Source: Diploscapter coronatus (taxonomy: Eukaryota; Nematoda; Chromadorea; Rhabditida; Rhabditidae). Taken from it: 64,000 nt of DNA. The translations under genes and the position numbers were made by a program. The DNA is taken from the NCBI GenBank assembly GCA_964036155.1, contig OZ038422.1, positions 44,477,201 to 44,541,200 of the forward strand, written 5' to 3'. The notes under the pieces were generated by a model. The model made no database searches. It was not told the DNA's origin and saw nothing but the letters and a program-made list of their open reading frames with translations. Shown in pieces: positions 12,371 through 25,961 of the stretch (positions are counted from its first letter, which is position 1; each line of letters starts with the position of its first letter).

Positions 12371-15300
12371 TTAACCTTGAAGGAGCGAAGAATGGAATTG
12401 GTCTTTTCTGCTTTCAGCGGGAGAAACAACTGGGACGACATCTCTACGGACGGATTGCATGCATCTGAAATAAATCAAAATTTGGGAAAATATGTTTAAG
12501 ATATGAATCAAAAGTAATAATAAAAATCCAATCGGATATTTAGATGAAGGACAAGCTTGTTTATAAAAAAAAATGCCTTTTTCTTCCATTTATGTATTGT
12601 GTTGATAAGGTTATGTATTTTCCGAATTGCTGTTTCAGAAGCTAAATGATGAAGATAGGTAAATTCTAAATACTTACTGGCAACTGCATCCAGCCACAGC
12701 ACAAAATGTCTCTCGACTGAACCAATCCTGTACGTGCTCCAAATGGCCCCCATGATTGCAGAGCTAAATGATAAATTGTTGAAAAATTCTTATCTTTTAA
12801 TTGAGACTCTAACAAACTTTTATGATAATAACTGAAGACTATAACATACCGTGCAAATAGTGAAATTTGGACATTTGGCATCGGTGGATTTAAGCGGATA
12901 GCCGAATCTCCTGAGACAAGTGAAGCAGCGTGGTAGGGGCTGGCCGCATGAAGGACAGCCCTTCACGTGACGTCGACGGTTCTCGAACTAAATGCCGAAT
13001 TACTCGATTTTGTAAAATTGCATTCTTCAACCTTGACATTGGCATCCTCTGTATCGTTTCCATCTTCGTCTGCGGCGTCTGCTCCTTCAGAACCGCTCTA
13101 AACTTGAATATGAAAAAAGCTCGAAAAAAAAGTCACGTTATAATGTATATCAAAATCGTTTTTTTCAAACTCTCAAGTTTAACTCTTTTTTTTTAGATAT
13201 AATTGGTTATTTGGTGAACACATTTCATAATTCAACGTGCATTTTCTTACATGAAAGATAGAAAATTTCTAAAATTCTACCTCATCAGTATCTCTATCCT
13301 TGTGTTTTCTCTCCTTCCTCGCGTAATCGTACTTCTTCATGCCTATTCCAGCCCCTGCATCGCTGCTGCTTCCAGCCAAATCGTCCCTCTGTCTACTCAT
13401 TCCTCCTCCTCCTCCTCCACTTTTGTTGCCTTTCTTCGAGCCTTGCTGACTGTACATTTGGAAACAGAAATTGCAGGTCATTTCCATCTGAGATTTTACA
13501 ATTTATGTATCAGGAAAAATTTCAAGGAATTTTTGATCTTCCACTTGAGATTGATTTCAATTGCACTAATGAAGTAGAAAGTACTATTGATGATGCAATA
13601 GAAATTGTTTCACACATAATGTTTCGTTTCTTTCTAAATCTGATAAAGGAATGTCGATCTTCATCATTCCTATTAGAATCGAATCAAACTATCAAAAATT
13701 GTACAAACTGAGATGGTTCTTCAATTATGCTAAAGAAATATTACCAATTGCGGAACTTTCTCATTTTCTGGTTCATTGAATCCATGGAGCAGGGTATGAA
13801 TTGCTGGACCATGCAACAGAGCTGTCAAAAGTCGAATCAGATGATTCATGTCCGTTCGAAGTTGAAGCGACACTTGGGAACTAAAGATAAAATTTGAAAA
13901 TCTGAAAGAGATGAAAGTATACTTACGGAGTCAAATTGTCATCATTCTCCAAATATGGTTTACTGAATTTATCCTGCAGAGATGGAATTTTGTCGTTTTC
14001 CTCGCATTCCACAATTCTTGAGAGATCTGTGAAGTATGTCGTCAAGAGTTTTTGTACAGCGTTCTTCACGTCAAAATCATGTTGGTCCTGAAATAGGTAT
14101 TTTTCATAATGTTAGAAAGGAAAAAATATATTTTTGCTGAGAAATATGAGAAACAACATTTATCCATTCAAAAATTACCAGGATTAATCTTCAGGAAAGA
14201 TAAGAAGGTCAAATTCCTACCTCAATCGTGTGTCCCCTTCTTTTATTTTGCCTTTTCAACTCCTCTTCCAGTTCTCCGATTGTCTGCAGAATCGTGGTGC
14301 CTTTCTCTGCACACCGACCGATGTAAAGTAGCTGAGAAACCAGCATAAAATCACCAGAAAATCGAGATTCACTGAATTTGATCACCAATGTTTAGAAACG
14401 GAAGCAGAATTTACTTTGCTAGAATCTGCATGCAGTTTGGATGATAGCCAAGTCCAACAAAGACAAGTCGGTCCATGCCTTCGACCTGCAAAAAATGTAC
14501 AAATTTAAATTTCAAAGATTTGAAAATCTCAAATATTATGAGGAAGAATAGCCTCATTAGTAATTCTTAATTCGTTTCTTATAATATGGATTGATAGATT
14601 TAAATTCTAAAAACTAATTCCTTTCAAACCCTACCATATTGCAGCAATTTCTGAGAGTGGTATGGAGTTGTTCAGCTGGAAGGAAAATCGTTGCGAAAAC
14701 AGCCAAATCGAATGCGTCCAGAGTGCGGAAATCAGCAGAGAGATTTTGAATATCGTTGAGGGAAACGAATTTGAGCACTGATTCGAAGAAAAAACATAAG
14801 GCAATACAGGATTTATGGCCCAATGTTGCTAAAGATAAAATTTGAGATAATTTGAGGGCGAAAAAATTACCTGCAACTTCTCGAACCGTAGATAATTCCA
14901 TGATAAGCTCATTCTTCTTCGCCTTTAGCTCATCATAGTCCAATGTCAAAATTCTGGAATGAAGCAAAACAATAGTTTGTTTCGGAAATTATAACTCACT
15001 TTTCAATGGCATTATTCATTCTTCGGTAGATTTCAATGCTTGCTGGATTTGCATTGAAGTCATTGCTCAAATGGTCGGAAACTTGTCGTTGTATCTGAAA
15101 ATGATTTGAAATTGTCGGTAAGAATAAATGTTCCCTTACAATATAGACATTAGGAGTGTCGAGATAGCAGGCAGATTGGAATGCGCCCTTGCAAAGTTGG
15201 GAAACATCGTTGATATTCTTCGTCGAAATTCGATACTAAACATACATTTTAGCACGATTCAAGAAATTGTGAACCTTATTTTAATTTTAATTTAGGGATT

Positions 15301-18300
15301 TTTCCTGATATTGAATTTTTAGTTTCAAGTAAATTGAAAAGTTATTCGGAATACCTGATATTCTTTGATAACAGGCTCCCCCATTTCCATTCGAGTAGCG
15401 CTCCGCATTTGCCTGTGTCCATTCATCGGCTCCTGCCCTTTATTGTCCTCCTTCAGTATTTTGTTCTGTTCGAGCCAAGTCAGACAGAATTCCCTGTTTA
15501 GCTCTTTCCGACTCAAATTCTTTCTTTTGTAAGGATCTTTGTGGAGCAATAATTTGGACTTTCTGAAATTCCATTATCTTTTTTAGAGAAAAAAAAAACC
15601 AATAAAGTAATACCTTCTCAAGAGTTGTTTCTGATTGCCAGTGACATTTCTGCTCCTCCTCGCCAAACTTTGAATGTCATAAATGTGTGGGTCTCTGAGA
15701 ATCGGAGTGTCAGGTTTCGCGTCCAAATTCACGTCGATAGGCAAAGGGTCGATCACGCCAGCTTCCAACTGAAAATATAATCTCATATCTTAGATAGAGA
15801 AGGGAATAGTATCATGCTAGTTTTGTTTTTTTTTATCAAAAGTATTCAAATAATTGTATGGGTTGTTTAGTTTTACATACCAGAATAGATGTTCTCATCT
15901 GATCCATCTCATCGACCATCTTGTCGCATTCATTGTCGTAATCATCTTCTGTGCTCGAAGTAGATGCATCGCTTGACTCGAATGGACAAAGACGGTCTTC
16001 TTCGAAGTCAGAACTGAAAAATATGTTTTCGATAGTCAATAATAAGACGAAGGAATACTAACCCATCACTCGATGTCTTCTCGACAGTCGCTGCAAATTC
16101 GAGAAAGATTGGAGGCAGTCCGAGAGACATGAGTATGAGATTACGAAGAGGCGACACGAATAGCTGGAAATTCAAGTTGAAAGAAAAGAATTTCAATGAA
16201 GCCGTGTTCTACCCTTGTGGACTCAAATAGCTCGCAGTGATCTCGAAAGCCGAATTGTTTGTCGAATCCCTTCTCGGCTTCTTGCAAAATCAGTTCGGAA
16301 ATTTGAAGCAAACCAGGCAAACTGAAATTTGTATCATTTTCTACTTTGCAAGACTCAAATGAATCACCCCTTGACATTGATCATGTCTTCGTTGAGTTCT
16401 TTGTAAACTGGCTTCGGTCTTTGTTGCAATTCCTTCTGAAGAAGCTTCTTCACTCTGAAATGGCAATAATTTGTCGAGAAAAATCCTAGGTCTGGAAAAT
16501 TTCAAGTAAAAAATAGAGACTCAATCAAATTAAACCAGATTTTCGTTCCAAACTCGTCTTTAAAGATTTTTATTTCGCTCCATCTCTAGTAAACAATGTT
16601 CAAATTTGCTTGCCTAGAGTCGTTATTGTCCTGGAACGGATAATTCAGTCGCCCACCATCTTCATCAACATGGAAAGAGGCGAAGAATTCAGTGATGTCA
16701 GTTTCCTGCAATTAAAAATAAAAACGCAAGTGTGCAAATAACTAAAATCAAACCTTGTTGTCGAAATGGACCTGTCTGTGACTCTCGACGATTTTGGGCT
16801 CAGGCTTGGGTTCCTCCCTGACAGGCTCGGGAATCACTTCATGCTCGCTTTCCGTCATCGTCTCTTTCGGCTCTTCTGCGTCATCCACGGGGAACTAAAC
16901 TACTCTAGTTTTCATCGGAATAATCGAGAAATCGCTCAACCCTAATGTGATCCCAATAAGCGAACAGATCTTTGGCAGTCACCTCTTGAACTTTCACTTC
17001 TTCGACGCTGAAATTGAATTCACTGATAACTAATCAACAAACTTTTTCCTTTAATTTGAGAACACAAATTGAATAAATGCTATTATAAGCTGTTATTAAT
17101 GAGGGTGAAAAGCTTTCAATAAATAGAAATCGTCAAATTTAATCGAAAATGATTCGAACCTGATTTGTTTCTCCTCCATTTTCCCTTTGCCCTGTCCGGT
17201 TCCATCAATTTCATCCTCGATCTGCCCCATTCTGTCCAACATATTCAGTATTCTGTTAGCATCCTTGTCCTGCAACGAGCCTATCGCCTGAATCACCTCG
17301 GCTCGAGTCGATTTCCTGCTGATCGGCCCAATCGACAGATCGGGAGAGCCCTTCGGGTCCGATTCGCTGAAGTTCGCCGCGGAAGAGGTTGATTGTCTGG
17401 AACAACAATAATAATGCATAACGCATGTGATTTTGGAGAGAAGTTTCGTTTTTGAATTTCTCGATTTATTGAAACTTTTAAATAGGTCATAACAGGAAGT
17501 TTTAAGGTCGAAATTCGATTCGACCCTGTTTACTTGCATTTTCAGACTAAAATCACTATTCTCTTATAAATCATAGGCAATTTTTCTTTAGGACTCCTCT
17601 ATTTTACTTTTGAAAGATAAGCATTATAGTCGATTTGAATAAAGCACCTGATAGGTTGTGCTTCACTAGTCTGCATCTGTTTGACGTCGATTGCGTCATT
17701 TGATCCTCTCCTCGAAGCGACTGATTTTAGAGGTGCAGAGACAGGGTGAATCGAGTCTTCGGAAGGCCTTCGAGTCTCGAAGAGATGCACAAAGTGGGGA
17801 GGAGACTCTGTTGCAACCACTTCATTCGCTACTTCCACTGATTTTGGATGCCTAAAAAAGAAGAAATTCGTTTAAAGAAGAACAGTATTTGGATATGCGC
17901 ATTTCAAATTTTCACAACATCAAACAGAAGAATGTCTTTATCGTTTTTGGATTAGAAAATCCCAAGAAAAATACCATACCTGCCCTGATACTTCTCTCCA
18001 GTGACTTTCGAAGAGGATGGAGTAGTTGTGAGCTGTCTGACTTCTGGTTTACTCTGTTCAACTTCATCACTCGGCGATTTCTTCATGGCAGATTTGTGAG
18101 GATCTTGCGGGGACAAGTGCTGTGCCGAGTTGGGAATCAGGGAGGGAGGCCAGTCTGTGATGGGAAATTTGCGAATGCTGTCATCGTTGTTCAGGGCGGC
18201 CTGAACGATGTTGAAATGAAAATAAAATATGGAACATAAATCTTGTAGCCATCGATGTAAGATAATGAAATATTTAAGGCCAGCATCATAAATCAGAATT

Positions 18301-21300
18301 CCGTTTCATTTCTGCTGGAATAATTATGTTGATCATTTTTGAAAAAAAAAATATATATATATATTAGAAAGAAGAATATAACTCACAAAGACACAATCCC
18401 ACATAGCATCCAGAATACAGGAACGATTTTTCTGTTCTGTCACAAAAGAATAGGACGGAATTGCTCTGAAAATTCAGCATCTTAAAAAAGTAGCCCAATA
18501 ACATTTCCTACCTTCCAAGTCTGAGCGATCGCAGGGCTCTCAACTTCTGCTGCAAGGAAAATCGACTGTCGCCGATCTTCCGGATAGCTTCATCAATTGG
18601 AACGGGATTTCTCCAGGCCGAGGGTCGTTCGATCAGGTCGAAGTGGACGGGACCGTTGAAGAACGATTCGATGAAGAGTTTCGGCTGAAATTTTAAATAT
18701 AAGTTTTTCTTCGCAAATTTTCAAGATCTTTTATTCAAAGATGATAAAATAACTTCTTATAAAAGGCTGGGAAGTTCGATTTCGATAGGAAAATTGGATT
18801 CGACAAAATGGCGGAAAGCAAAAATATAGCTCGTAGGAATTGTGTGGGAAGGCGAAGCATTTTGTAATCATCCCATTTCAAAACAACTATTTTACCAAAA
18901 AATGTAATAATCTAGAAAAAAAATAAATAAATAAAATCCAACCTGTTTCTGCGTTTGTATCTTCCTGAGCCAAGTGAGGAACAGTCTCTTGACATCGTCT
19001 GGGTGTTTGGCCATTTCCATCTCTGTACCCTCCCCCAGTCTGCCTATCACTTGTTGCATGATTTCCATCGTCTCTGGCTCTTCGATTCCTGGGAGTCCCT
19101 CGTCGGTGTTCCTTCTTATTCCCTCCGTACTTTCCCTCGTCTTAGTTCTCGTCTTCTCTCTGATCTTCCGAGGATTTGGGGTGTGGTAATAATATTCATA
19201 ATCGCCATGAAGGTTCTCTTTCAGTTCAGCCGGTTCAGAGTCGGAAGGAGATGATTCGAATTCCGAAGTCGTTGCTTCTTCAACCCAGCCATATGGACCA
19301 TTACGAACTTCTGCTACTTGCTCTGAAAATAGCGGTAACACTTTTTATTTTAACTTTGAGGATATCTGAGGACATTTTGTAAAATCAGAAACAGTCAAGA
19401 TATAGTCTGGCATCTTTGAGTACGACAAAAGACGAACACATAGAAATTCTGTTTAATCTCTTTACTAGTAATGCAAACTCTTCCTACAAAATAGCGAATA
19501 TGTTTTCTCCAAAAATATCGAAGAAAATATCTCACCAGGAGTAGCCCTTGGGTAATTGTGCGATTTCTCCTTCTTTCTATCCTTTTCCTGCTCTATCGTT
19601 CTGCCCTGCTGGTCCAAAATCATCTCTTCATCCTGTCCATTCAGTCTCTGCGGCAATTTGTTCCCAGCCATGTCGTAAAACTGCTTGGAGTAAGCGTTCG
19701 AAATGGAAATCACAGATTCGGAAGGTAGACTTTGCCCTGCTGCAGAGGGAGACAGGTCGTCGGCGATCAGTCGGAAACTCGAATCAACGAGGAGATTCGT
19801 TTTCGAAAAGCCTGATTTCACAAACTCGCTGTCGTCTTCATCGTCCTGAAAATATTCAATCAGCTCATCCATAACAACTAAAGATGGAGAGTCATCAAAA
19901 TCGACGCGGATTAAGGGATTCATTTGCTATGCGAAATATCAAGGCTTTTAATTCGTCGTCAAAATTGCAATAAAAACTCGTTTACCTCAACCAAACTCCT
20001 GATTGTATCCAGCGAAGCATTCGATTCATCTCCCGAATCGCTTGCCCTCGTATCTCTCAAATCCGATGATTCTTCGGTCAAGTAATCCTGAAATAGTCGG
20101 GGGTTTTTTTTCAATTTAACATTCTCAATACCTGAGCAAGCATGGCAGGCGATGATTTCTCACTTCGGAGTCCATCCCCCGATGCGGTTCTCGTCCATGA
20201 GAGAGACACTTCTAATCCTCTTCCTTGTCCTGAATTAAAACCGAAATTGCTTTTGAAGGCTTTTCCGAATAGCTGCACTTTTCTAGTTTGTTTTTCGAAA
20301 GAAGGCAGTGTGTCGTTAGCAGAATGAGCTGATTTGAGCGTGGAGTTAATTAACTTTTAACCTCGATTTTAAAGATTGTCGTGATTCATATCATCTTCAC
20401 CCAATGGTTAGCATAAAGCACATTTTTATTTTTGTCCTAAATTTGGCACCTAGTTGTATCCCAGCAGGCGGTGTCCTTGGGGATCTTTGTCTCTTGTTCC
20501 TCTGTTTCAGTTTCTTCTTGGAAGCACTGTCTTTTTCCTGCATCTGATTTGTCGTGTTGTCCTCCGAGAAACTCCTCTGTCTGATATATTTGTGTCTTTC
20601 TACGGGCGACCTTTCTCTGGATTTCTCCTCTTCCTCTTGCTCTTTCACAGCACCAGGCTTCATTCGGACTCGTTTCTTCTCTCGAACTCGTGAGGCTGGA
20701 GTCAAAATCACTTGCGGGTTTCGGGCTGATTCGCCTAAAATACTCGATAACTTTGAATTGAAAAGTATTCGAAATTATGATAGGTCAAAGTTGAAAATAA
20801 ATCTCGACCTTGAAAATTAAGAAAGCGTACTATCTTAAAAGAAACAAACCCGAGAATTTGAAGACGAAAACTTTGAAGTGGCGATATATTTCGTACAATG
20901 CTTATTTATTCTTTTTTCATATCTTTTATGCATTATCAAGCGAATATTATTCAACCTGGCTTAGTGAGTTCCTCAGTCACATCCATGTACTCCTCCCTGT
21001 CGCCTCCCCTGACCATCTTCCCATCCACATTCCTCTTCCACTTCACGAATTCACGATGTTTCTCCTTCCTTGCCTCTTCTCGCTCCTTTCGACGTTCCCT
21101 CTTCCTTTGAATGTTTGGAGGTTCGTAGCCTTCTGAAATAATTTATTTTAAATTGAAAAAAGCAAAAACTAACGATAGTCGATTTTAGTAGCGTACTGCA
21201 TCGTAGCGGTGTTTTTGAGCCAAGTCTTCCACAGAGCAGGTAGGCCGTCTTTCGCGATCAGAGAGGCACAGTCTGGAAGGCAATACTTAGAGACATGATT

Positions 21301-24300
21301 GAAACCACATAAACAATTCCATATTTTTGAATAACTAGTAGCGATCGTACAAAACTAATTGAAGTCAAAAAGCAACTCACAAGCCCGATGATTGATGCGT
21401 GAGTTCTTCTTGGGCGTCCACCAGCCCTGTCTGATTCTCTGCTGAACGAGATGCAGCATTCGTTTGGATGTCGATTTGGTTGCCTCGTGCATTCGAATAT
21501 CAGATATCGGCCTGTCCAATATCGGATCCAAATTTGATGTGCCGCTAAAATAGAGAAAAACGAAATCGTTTCCAGCAGAAAATGCAATGATGATTGAAAG
21601 ATTTTGATGTTCACAGAAGATTTCTTTGACAAGACTAGACCTCTAAAGAGGGCGCGATTTGCAATTTTGAAAAATGATGCGGGGTGGGCGAGTTCAAAAA
21701 TTGGCCAAATCTAGGAAGTCTGGGTAAGGTGACATTTTCATGAGAATGAAAAAAATCGTTACCTCGCAGAATCCCAGATCATATCCAACTGACTCTGTCC
21801 ATTTCGGCAGCTGCTCGTATAGGCAACGACTGCATCCGTGTCGAATGCGAAATCGAGTCCGAGTAGAAGTCGATCAGATTTGAACAGATCAGGACCGAAT
21901 GAGACCGTTGTTGGCTTCAGATACTTTGTTGGAGCTGAAAAAAAAATTCGAGAAGAAAATGCAAATCCCAACCTTTCATTTCCAGTAGTTCAGCTTCTCG
22001 GAAATTCTGCAGAATGTATTCGAGAACTCGTCTCTCCCTGGTCTGGTCCAGTCGAGAATTCTTCGACTTTGTGGTGCTGAAAATAATATTTTATGAAGTA
22101 ACAAGGAAGAATACGTACTTTTCTGAGAGCATCTGGAACTGTCTCGCGAGTTGACTGCGTGTCCTTGGGTTTGCCCGAGCCAACTCTAGCTTCAGTTTCT
22201 GCTCCTTCAAAATCGCCTCTTCCCGCAGTTTCTTCTCTTCTTGACCGTCAGCGTCTGCAGAAACCTCCACCATATTTTTCTTTCAGGAAAAATGAAAATG
22301 CATGAAATCCCGAGGAAATAAGGTTGAAAATAAATGGAGATTTTGTCTCATCCCTGGGCCCTAACGTGGGACGTTATTGCAAAAAAAAATACCTGTGATA
22401 TCATCAAAGACCTCTCCAATGATTAGTTCTTTGTCCTTTTCCTTGGCTTTTCCCCCTCTAACAGTTAGCAAGTGGAGTGGCTTTGCAATTCCGTATTCCA
22501 GCTTCATTTGTCCCTCCTCATTCAGCAGAGCAGCAGTCACATCTTCCAGACACAGATTCTTACTGTCACCATTTCGACCGAAGTCGTACTCCGTGAACTG
22601 AGTCATGTGCCTAAAAAGAGCTCATTTTTCCTTATTTGTATTGACTAGTGAAAAAATAAATTTTTTTTTTGGAAAATTAGACAATTCGAAGAAAGAGTCT
22701 TGCGCTAAGGAATAAAAAATGATAAACTTTTTAAAATGCTCACCTTTGCAGAACAATGCCAGTTTCAGGTGCAACGATGTGTTCCTGCCCACCCACGGCC
22801 ACGAGACTGCTCTCTACAGCTTCCCTCATTTGCTGTCTCCATTCGAACACATCGAGTCTTTTCTTCTCTACAGCAGAATCGAACACTTTCTGCAGTTCTT
22901 CAAGGTGAAAATTCTCCTTCTGTTCAGCTGGTGGTTTTGATACGAGTTCAGCATTTTCGAGGTGAAATTCGTTCTGGCTCAATCGCGAAATTTCGACCAT
23001 GGACTCCTGAAAAACGTCGTCTTTAGAATGAATTGGCAAAAAATCAATGAAAATCTAATAAGAAGCTCCGAATAGATGCAAACATGCTTTCCTCAAGCGA
23101 ATTCAATTTTTTTACTTCTGCCAAAAATCCAACCTGTTTCTGTCCGAACTCGAAGGGCTCCGTCCAAATGTAGGGACAAGTGATGTCTGCATCTCCTAGC
23201 GACAGGCAGAAATGCTGATTGTAGTCCAGAAAAGTCAGCTCATTTGACTCGTTGAAGAATCTGCAAATTCACGAGTTCAGTTTGGAAAGGGCAAAAATTC
23301 TCACCCCTCTCCTCTGCCTTCCAAAATCGGTCCACTAAACCTCTGATTGTAAAGGTCGAGAAACGAGACGCATTCTTGCGGTTTGGCGATGCTCAAGGGG
23401 GTTTTCTTAAAGTTTGGGATATTTTCTCAAGTTCTAAAATTCAAGCAAACCATGTAACCGCACAGCTGAATGGAATTCTTCAAAGTCACCCTGTAGAATT
23501 GGCTAGGCGTTTCAATGAAAATCTGCTCTGGCTGATAACGATGCCATTTCAGGGAAATCACGTCGAAGGGGTTGTCCTGAAAAAAAGTTATTTGAAATTA
23601 GAGAAGAAAACGTACAATTTCAATAGGAACAGAAGTGAGTGGAGTGCCCAGCAGACGAATGTCGTAGAAGTCCAAATTTTTCCCGGAGAAACAGCACAAA
23701 GTCGAGGTTCTGAAAATGGTCATTTCATGAAGCTGCCCCAAACCAGCATATATTTGGCAAGAATCTAAAAAATGCAGGTGTACTTTGATAAGTCCACTAA
23801 CTTTCGAGAAAGGGAAGGAATTGGCAAAATTCAATAAGTCATGAAATTATCTACCTCCATTGCGAATAAGCCAATCTATAAGGAATGTTTGGAACGAACT
23901 GAGCCAGGTAGGATTTCGGACAGCGAATGTCGACGATTCGAATGCATTTTTCCGAGGCAACCGTCAACACCGAGCGACTATCACTGAAATAAGGAAAAAT
24001 TGCTGCTTTTCATGAAAATTTAGCTTACAAATTCCAGCTGATGTCGTAGACGATTTCAGGAGAATTGATCTGCAACAGAGTCGCGTCGTCCTGCACCAGA
24101 TCCAGAATTTTGACTGGATCGAAGAATTTTCTGAAACAAATCCTATTTTTAAAGTAAAAAAATCCAATATTATCAAAGAAAAGGTTCAAAACTTATTTGG
24201 CAATTCTTACCCATCTCTTTCCTGCGACTCGAATTGCAGAGCGACGATGCCCTGGTCGATTGGGTGATGTTTCAGCTGCAGAATCGGCTCGTTCTGCCCT

Positions 24301-24977
24301 TCCCACACAATTCGAGTGCTGATTGATGGGCTGAAAATAAAAGAGATAATTTCATTTTAAAAAATAATAAGAAAGGAAGGATTTACGTGAAATCGTCGTT
24401 CTTGCAGAAAGCACCTCCGACGAGCAGTTTGCCATTCGAAGTGGCGAATCCGAAGAACGGCGAACGAGGGTGCAAATCGAGGGCTGTCACGAAATTTCTG
24501 AAAGACGAAACTATTCCTGAATTTCCTTAACGAAAAAAATCTAATTTAAGCTGCTAGCAAATTTTCGGACTGAGTACACAATTCAAACGAAATTGTTAGT
24601 TTTTTTTGTTGAAAAATGCATAATTTATTCTTGTTACAGTGTGAAATTCTCACTCGGAGTCTCCAAGTTCGCAAGAGCAGAGCTTCGGCCGATAAACATT
24701 TTCGGTGAAGCAGGACTGAATCGAACAGACCTGAAATCATAATATTTTTTGAATCGACTTTCAGTCCAACCTGAATGGTGTCCTTGTCATCTGCCAAATA
24801 TTCTAGAACTTGCGAGTGATTCAGCAGCAAGCACTGCGGAGGGAGGCTGCCTCGGCTGAATTTATAAAAATGCATTTGAATTTGTGGATTATGGGAAAAA
24901 AAATTGAAAATACGAGTTCCTGACCTCATGTTCGACAGAACTGCCGCTGAATAAAGATCAGACGAGTCGTCAGACAT
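12371..24977 (-). CDS. MIOS: MIOS-like GATOR2 subunit, greatly enlarged
   Basis: About 40 exons run from the ATG at 24975-24977 (just after an acceptor) to the stop at 12371, roughly 2,400 codons by my estimate; animal MIOS is about 875. The 5' exons (24925-24977, 24771-24855, 24654-24730, 24387-24497, 24211-24330, 24029-24130, 23855-23983, 23616-23709 and following) form a WD40-like propeller, with blades such as VYDISWNFSDSRSVL and a CIRIVDIR strand. Next comes a highly charged, probably disordered region (about 22600-18900), then helical exons including FSLQQKLRALRSL (about 18550) and an alpha-solenoid (about 16300-14300). The 3' exons (13281-13487, 13032-13097, 12850-12987, 12678-12763, 12371-12464) carry the diagnostic zinc module: CNFC, CPSCGQPLPRC, CTLCNHGGHLEH, then CSCQCMQ. 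GATOR2 activates TORC1 in response to amino acids at the lysosome. Joining the two halves depends on one weak donor at about 20449 (phases match). Otherwise this could be two genes in an operon. Confidence 0.7.
20325..20449 (-). other. Decisive intron (or intercistronic gap) inside the MIOS-like gene
   Basis: On the minus strand, exon 20450-20736 can splice from CAACTAG|GTGCCA to the acceptor AAATCAG at about 20325. The exon ends in phase 1 and the next frame needs two bases, so the frame continues into an open stretch (20141-20325) with no usable initiating ATG until its last four codons. If the donor is ignored, the frame stops at 20397. The gap of about 70 bases from that stop to the acceptor would then also suit an SL2-type operon junction. 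I prefer splicing. Confidence 0.55.
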
Positions 24978-25961
24978 CACATCTGAATTTGGAAATTCGC
25001 GAAAAACGAAGAAAATTGAGAAGAAAATTCAAACAAAGCACTGCAAAGCTATTTGGCGCTTGTTTCATCGATTTTTGCACTCAAATTGCAGAATGAGCGT
25101 GGCTTATCATTGTGAGAATGATAAAAACCATAGAAACCTCGAAATGTTCCAGAAACAAGCAAAACAATTCAAACAAACGTCCTTACAAAACCGTTTTCCC
25201 TTTGAAAATAGCTTTTGTCCTGCTGCGTGCAAAGGCAGGGCACGCTTTTCGCTTGATGAAAATTCACTTGCAAAAAGGGGATTTTCGAATATCCTCTTCA
25301 AAAATTAATATCTTTGGTTACACTGATCCGTTTTTCATGCGATTTTTTGTGCTATATGCTTGTCAAACCCCGCAGATTAATAGAAACATATTCTATGGGT
25401 TTGTCTTCACAGCGGGAATTTCATTTGCACCCTCTATGCAACTTACCTAGATGTCGTATTGGCGAAGAAAGGCCAGAGTAAAATTCACACCTAATACGAG
25501 CGAAGATGATTCGGCATACTCAGCTGCTATCATAACGGTAATTCTCTTCTTTCAAAAATGACAGAGGTTGAGTATGACAAAGTAAAACCAACAGTTTCGA
25601 CTTAAATTTTGCAACGACCGGTAAACCGTCAATATTACTTTCGAAATCTTAGAATCTAGGAGTGTGCTCCGAGCTTTCTATAGCAGTGAGGACTGTTCGG
25701 AGTCAAAACCAGAATTTTTCAAATATCATTATTAGGAATTTCTCAGTAGAGAAGTCACAATCTCTGGGAAGGAAATAGTGAGAAATGAAGAGAAAAAAAA
25801 TGATGAAATCGTGCTCTCTTTACTTGCAATGCTATTTCGAGTGAGTTGAAACTAAGTATGAACGGGCTCTAAAATTATATCTTATCTTCATTCACTACGG
25901 TAAACATGTGCTTCTGCATATTTTTAGTATCATAATTTATTCCCTTCCAATTATTTCTTTC
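24978..25961. other. Spacer upstream of the MIOS-like gene, including duplicated receptor 3' flank
   Basis: There is no supported gene. From about 25605 the sequence is the start of the segment duplicated at 30179, and it contains the 3' flank of receptor copy 1. The remainder is the probable promoter region of the minus-strand MIOS-like gene. Confidence 0.6.

Noticed and set aside
18955..19254. Plus-strand frames opposite the MIOS-like exons
   Set aside because: They are antisense shadows of the charged coding exon 18943-19323; the minus strand has coherent splice sites.
12371..20330. Independent gene starting at the first ATG of this half (20144-20146)
   Set aside because: The open frame extends about 60 codons upstream of that ATG to an acceptor whose phase matches the upstream exon, so a single gene is preferred, though not proven.
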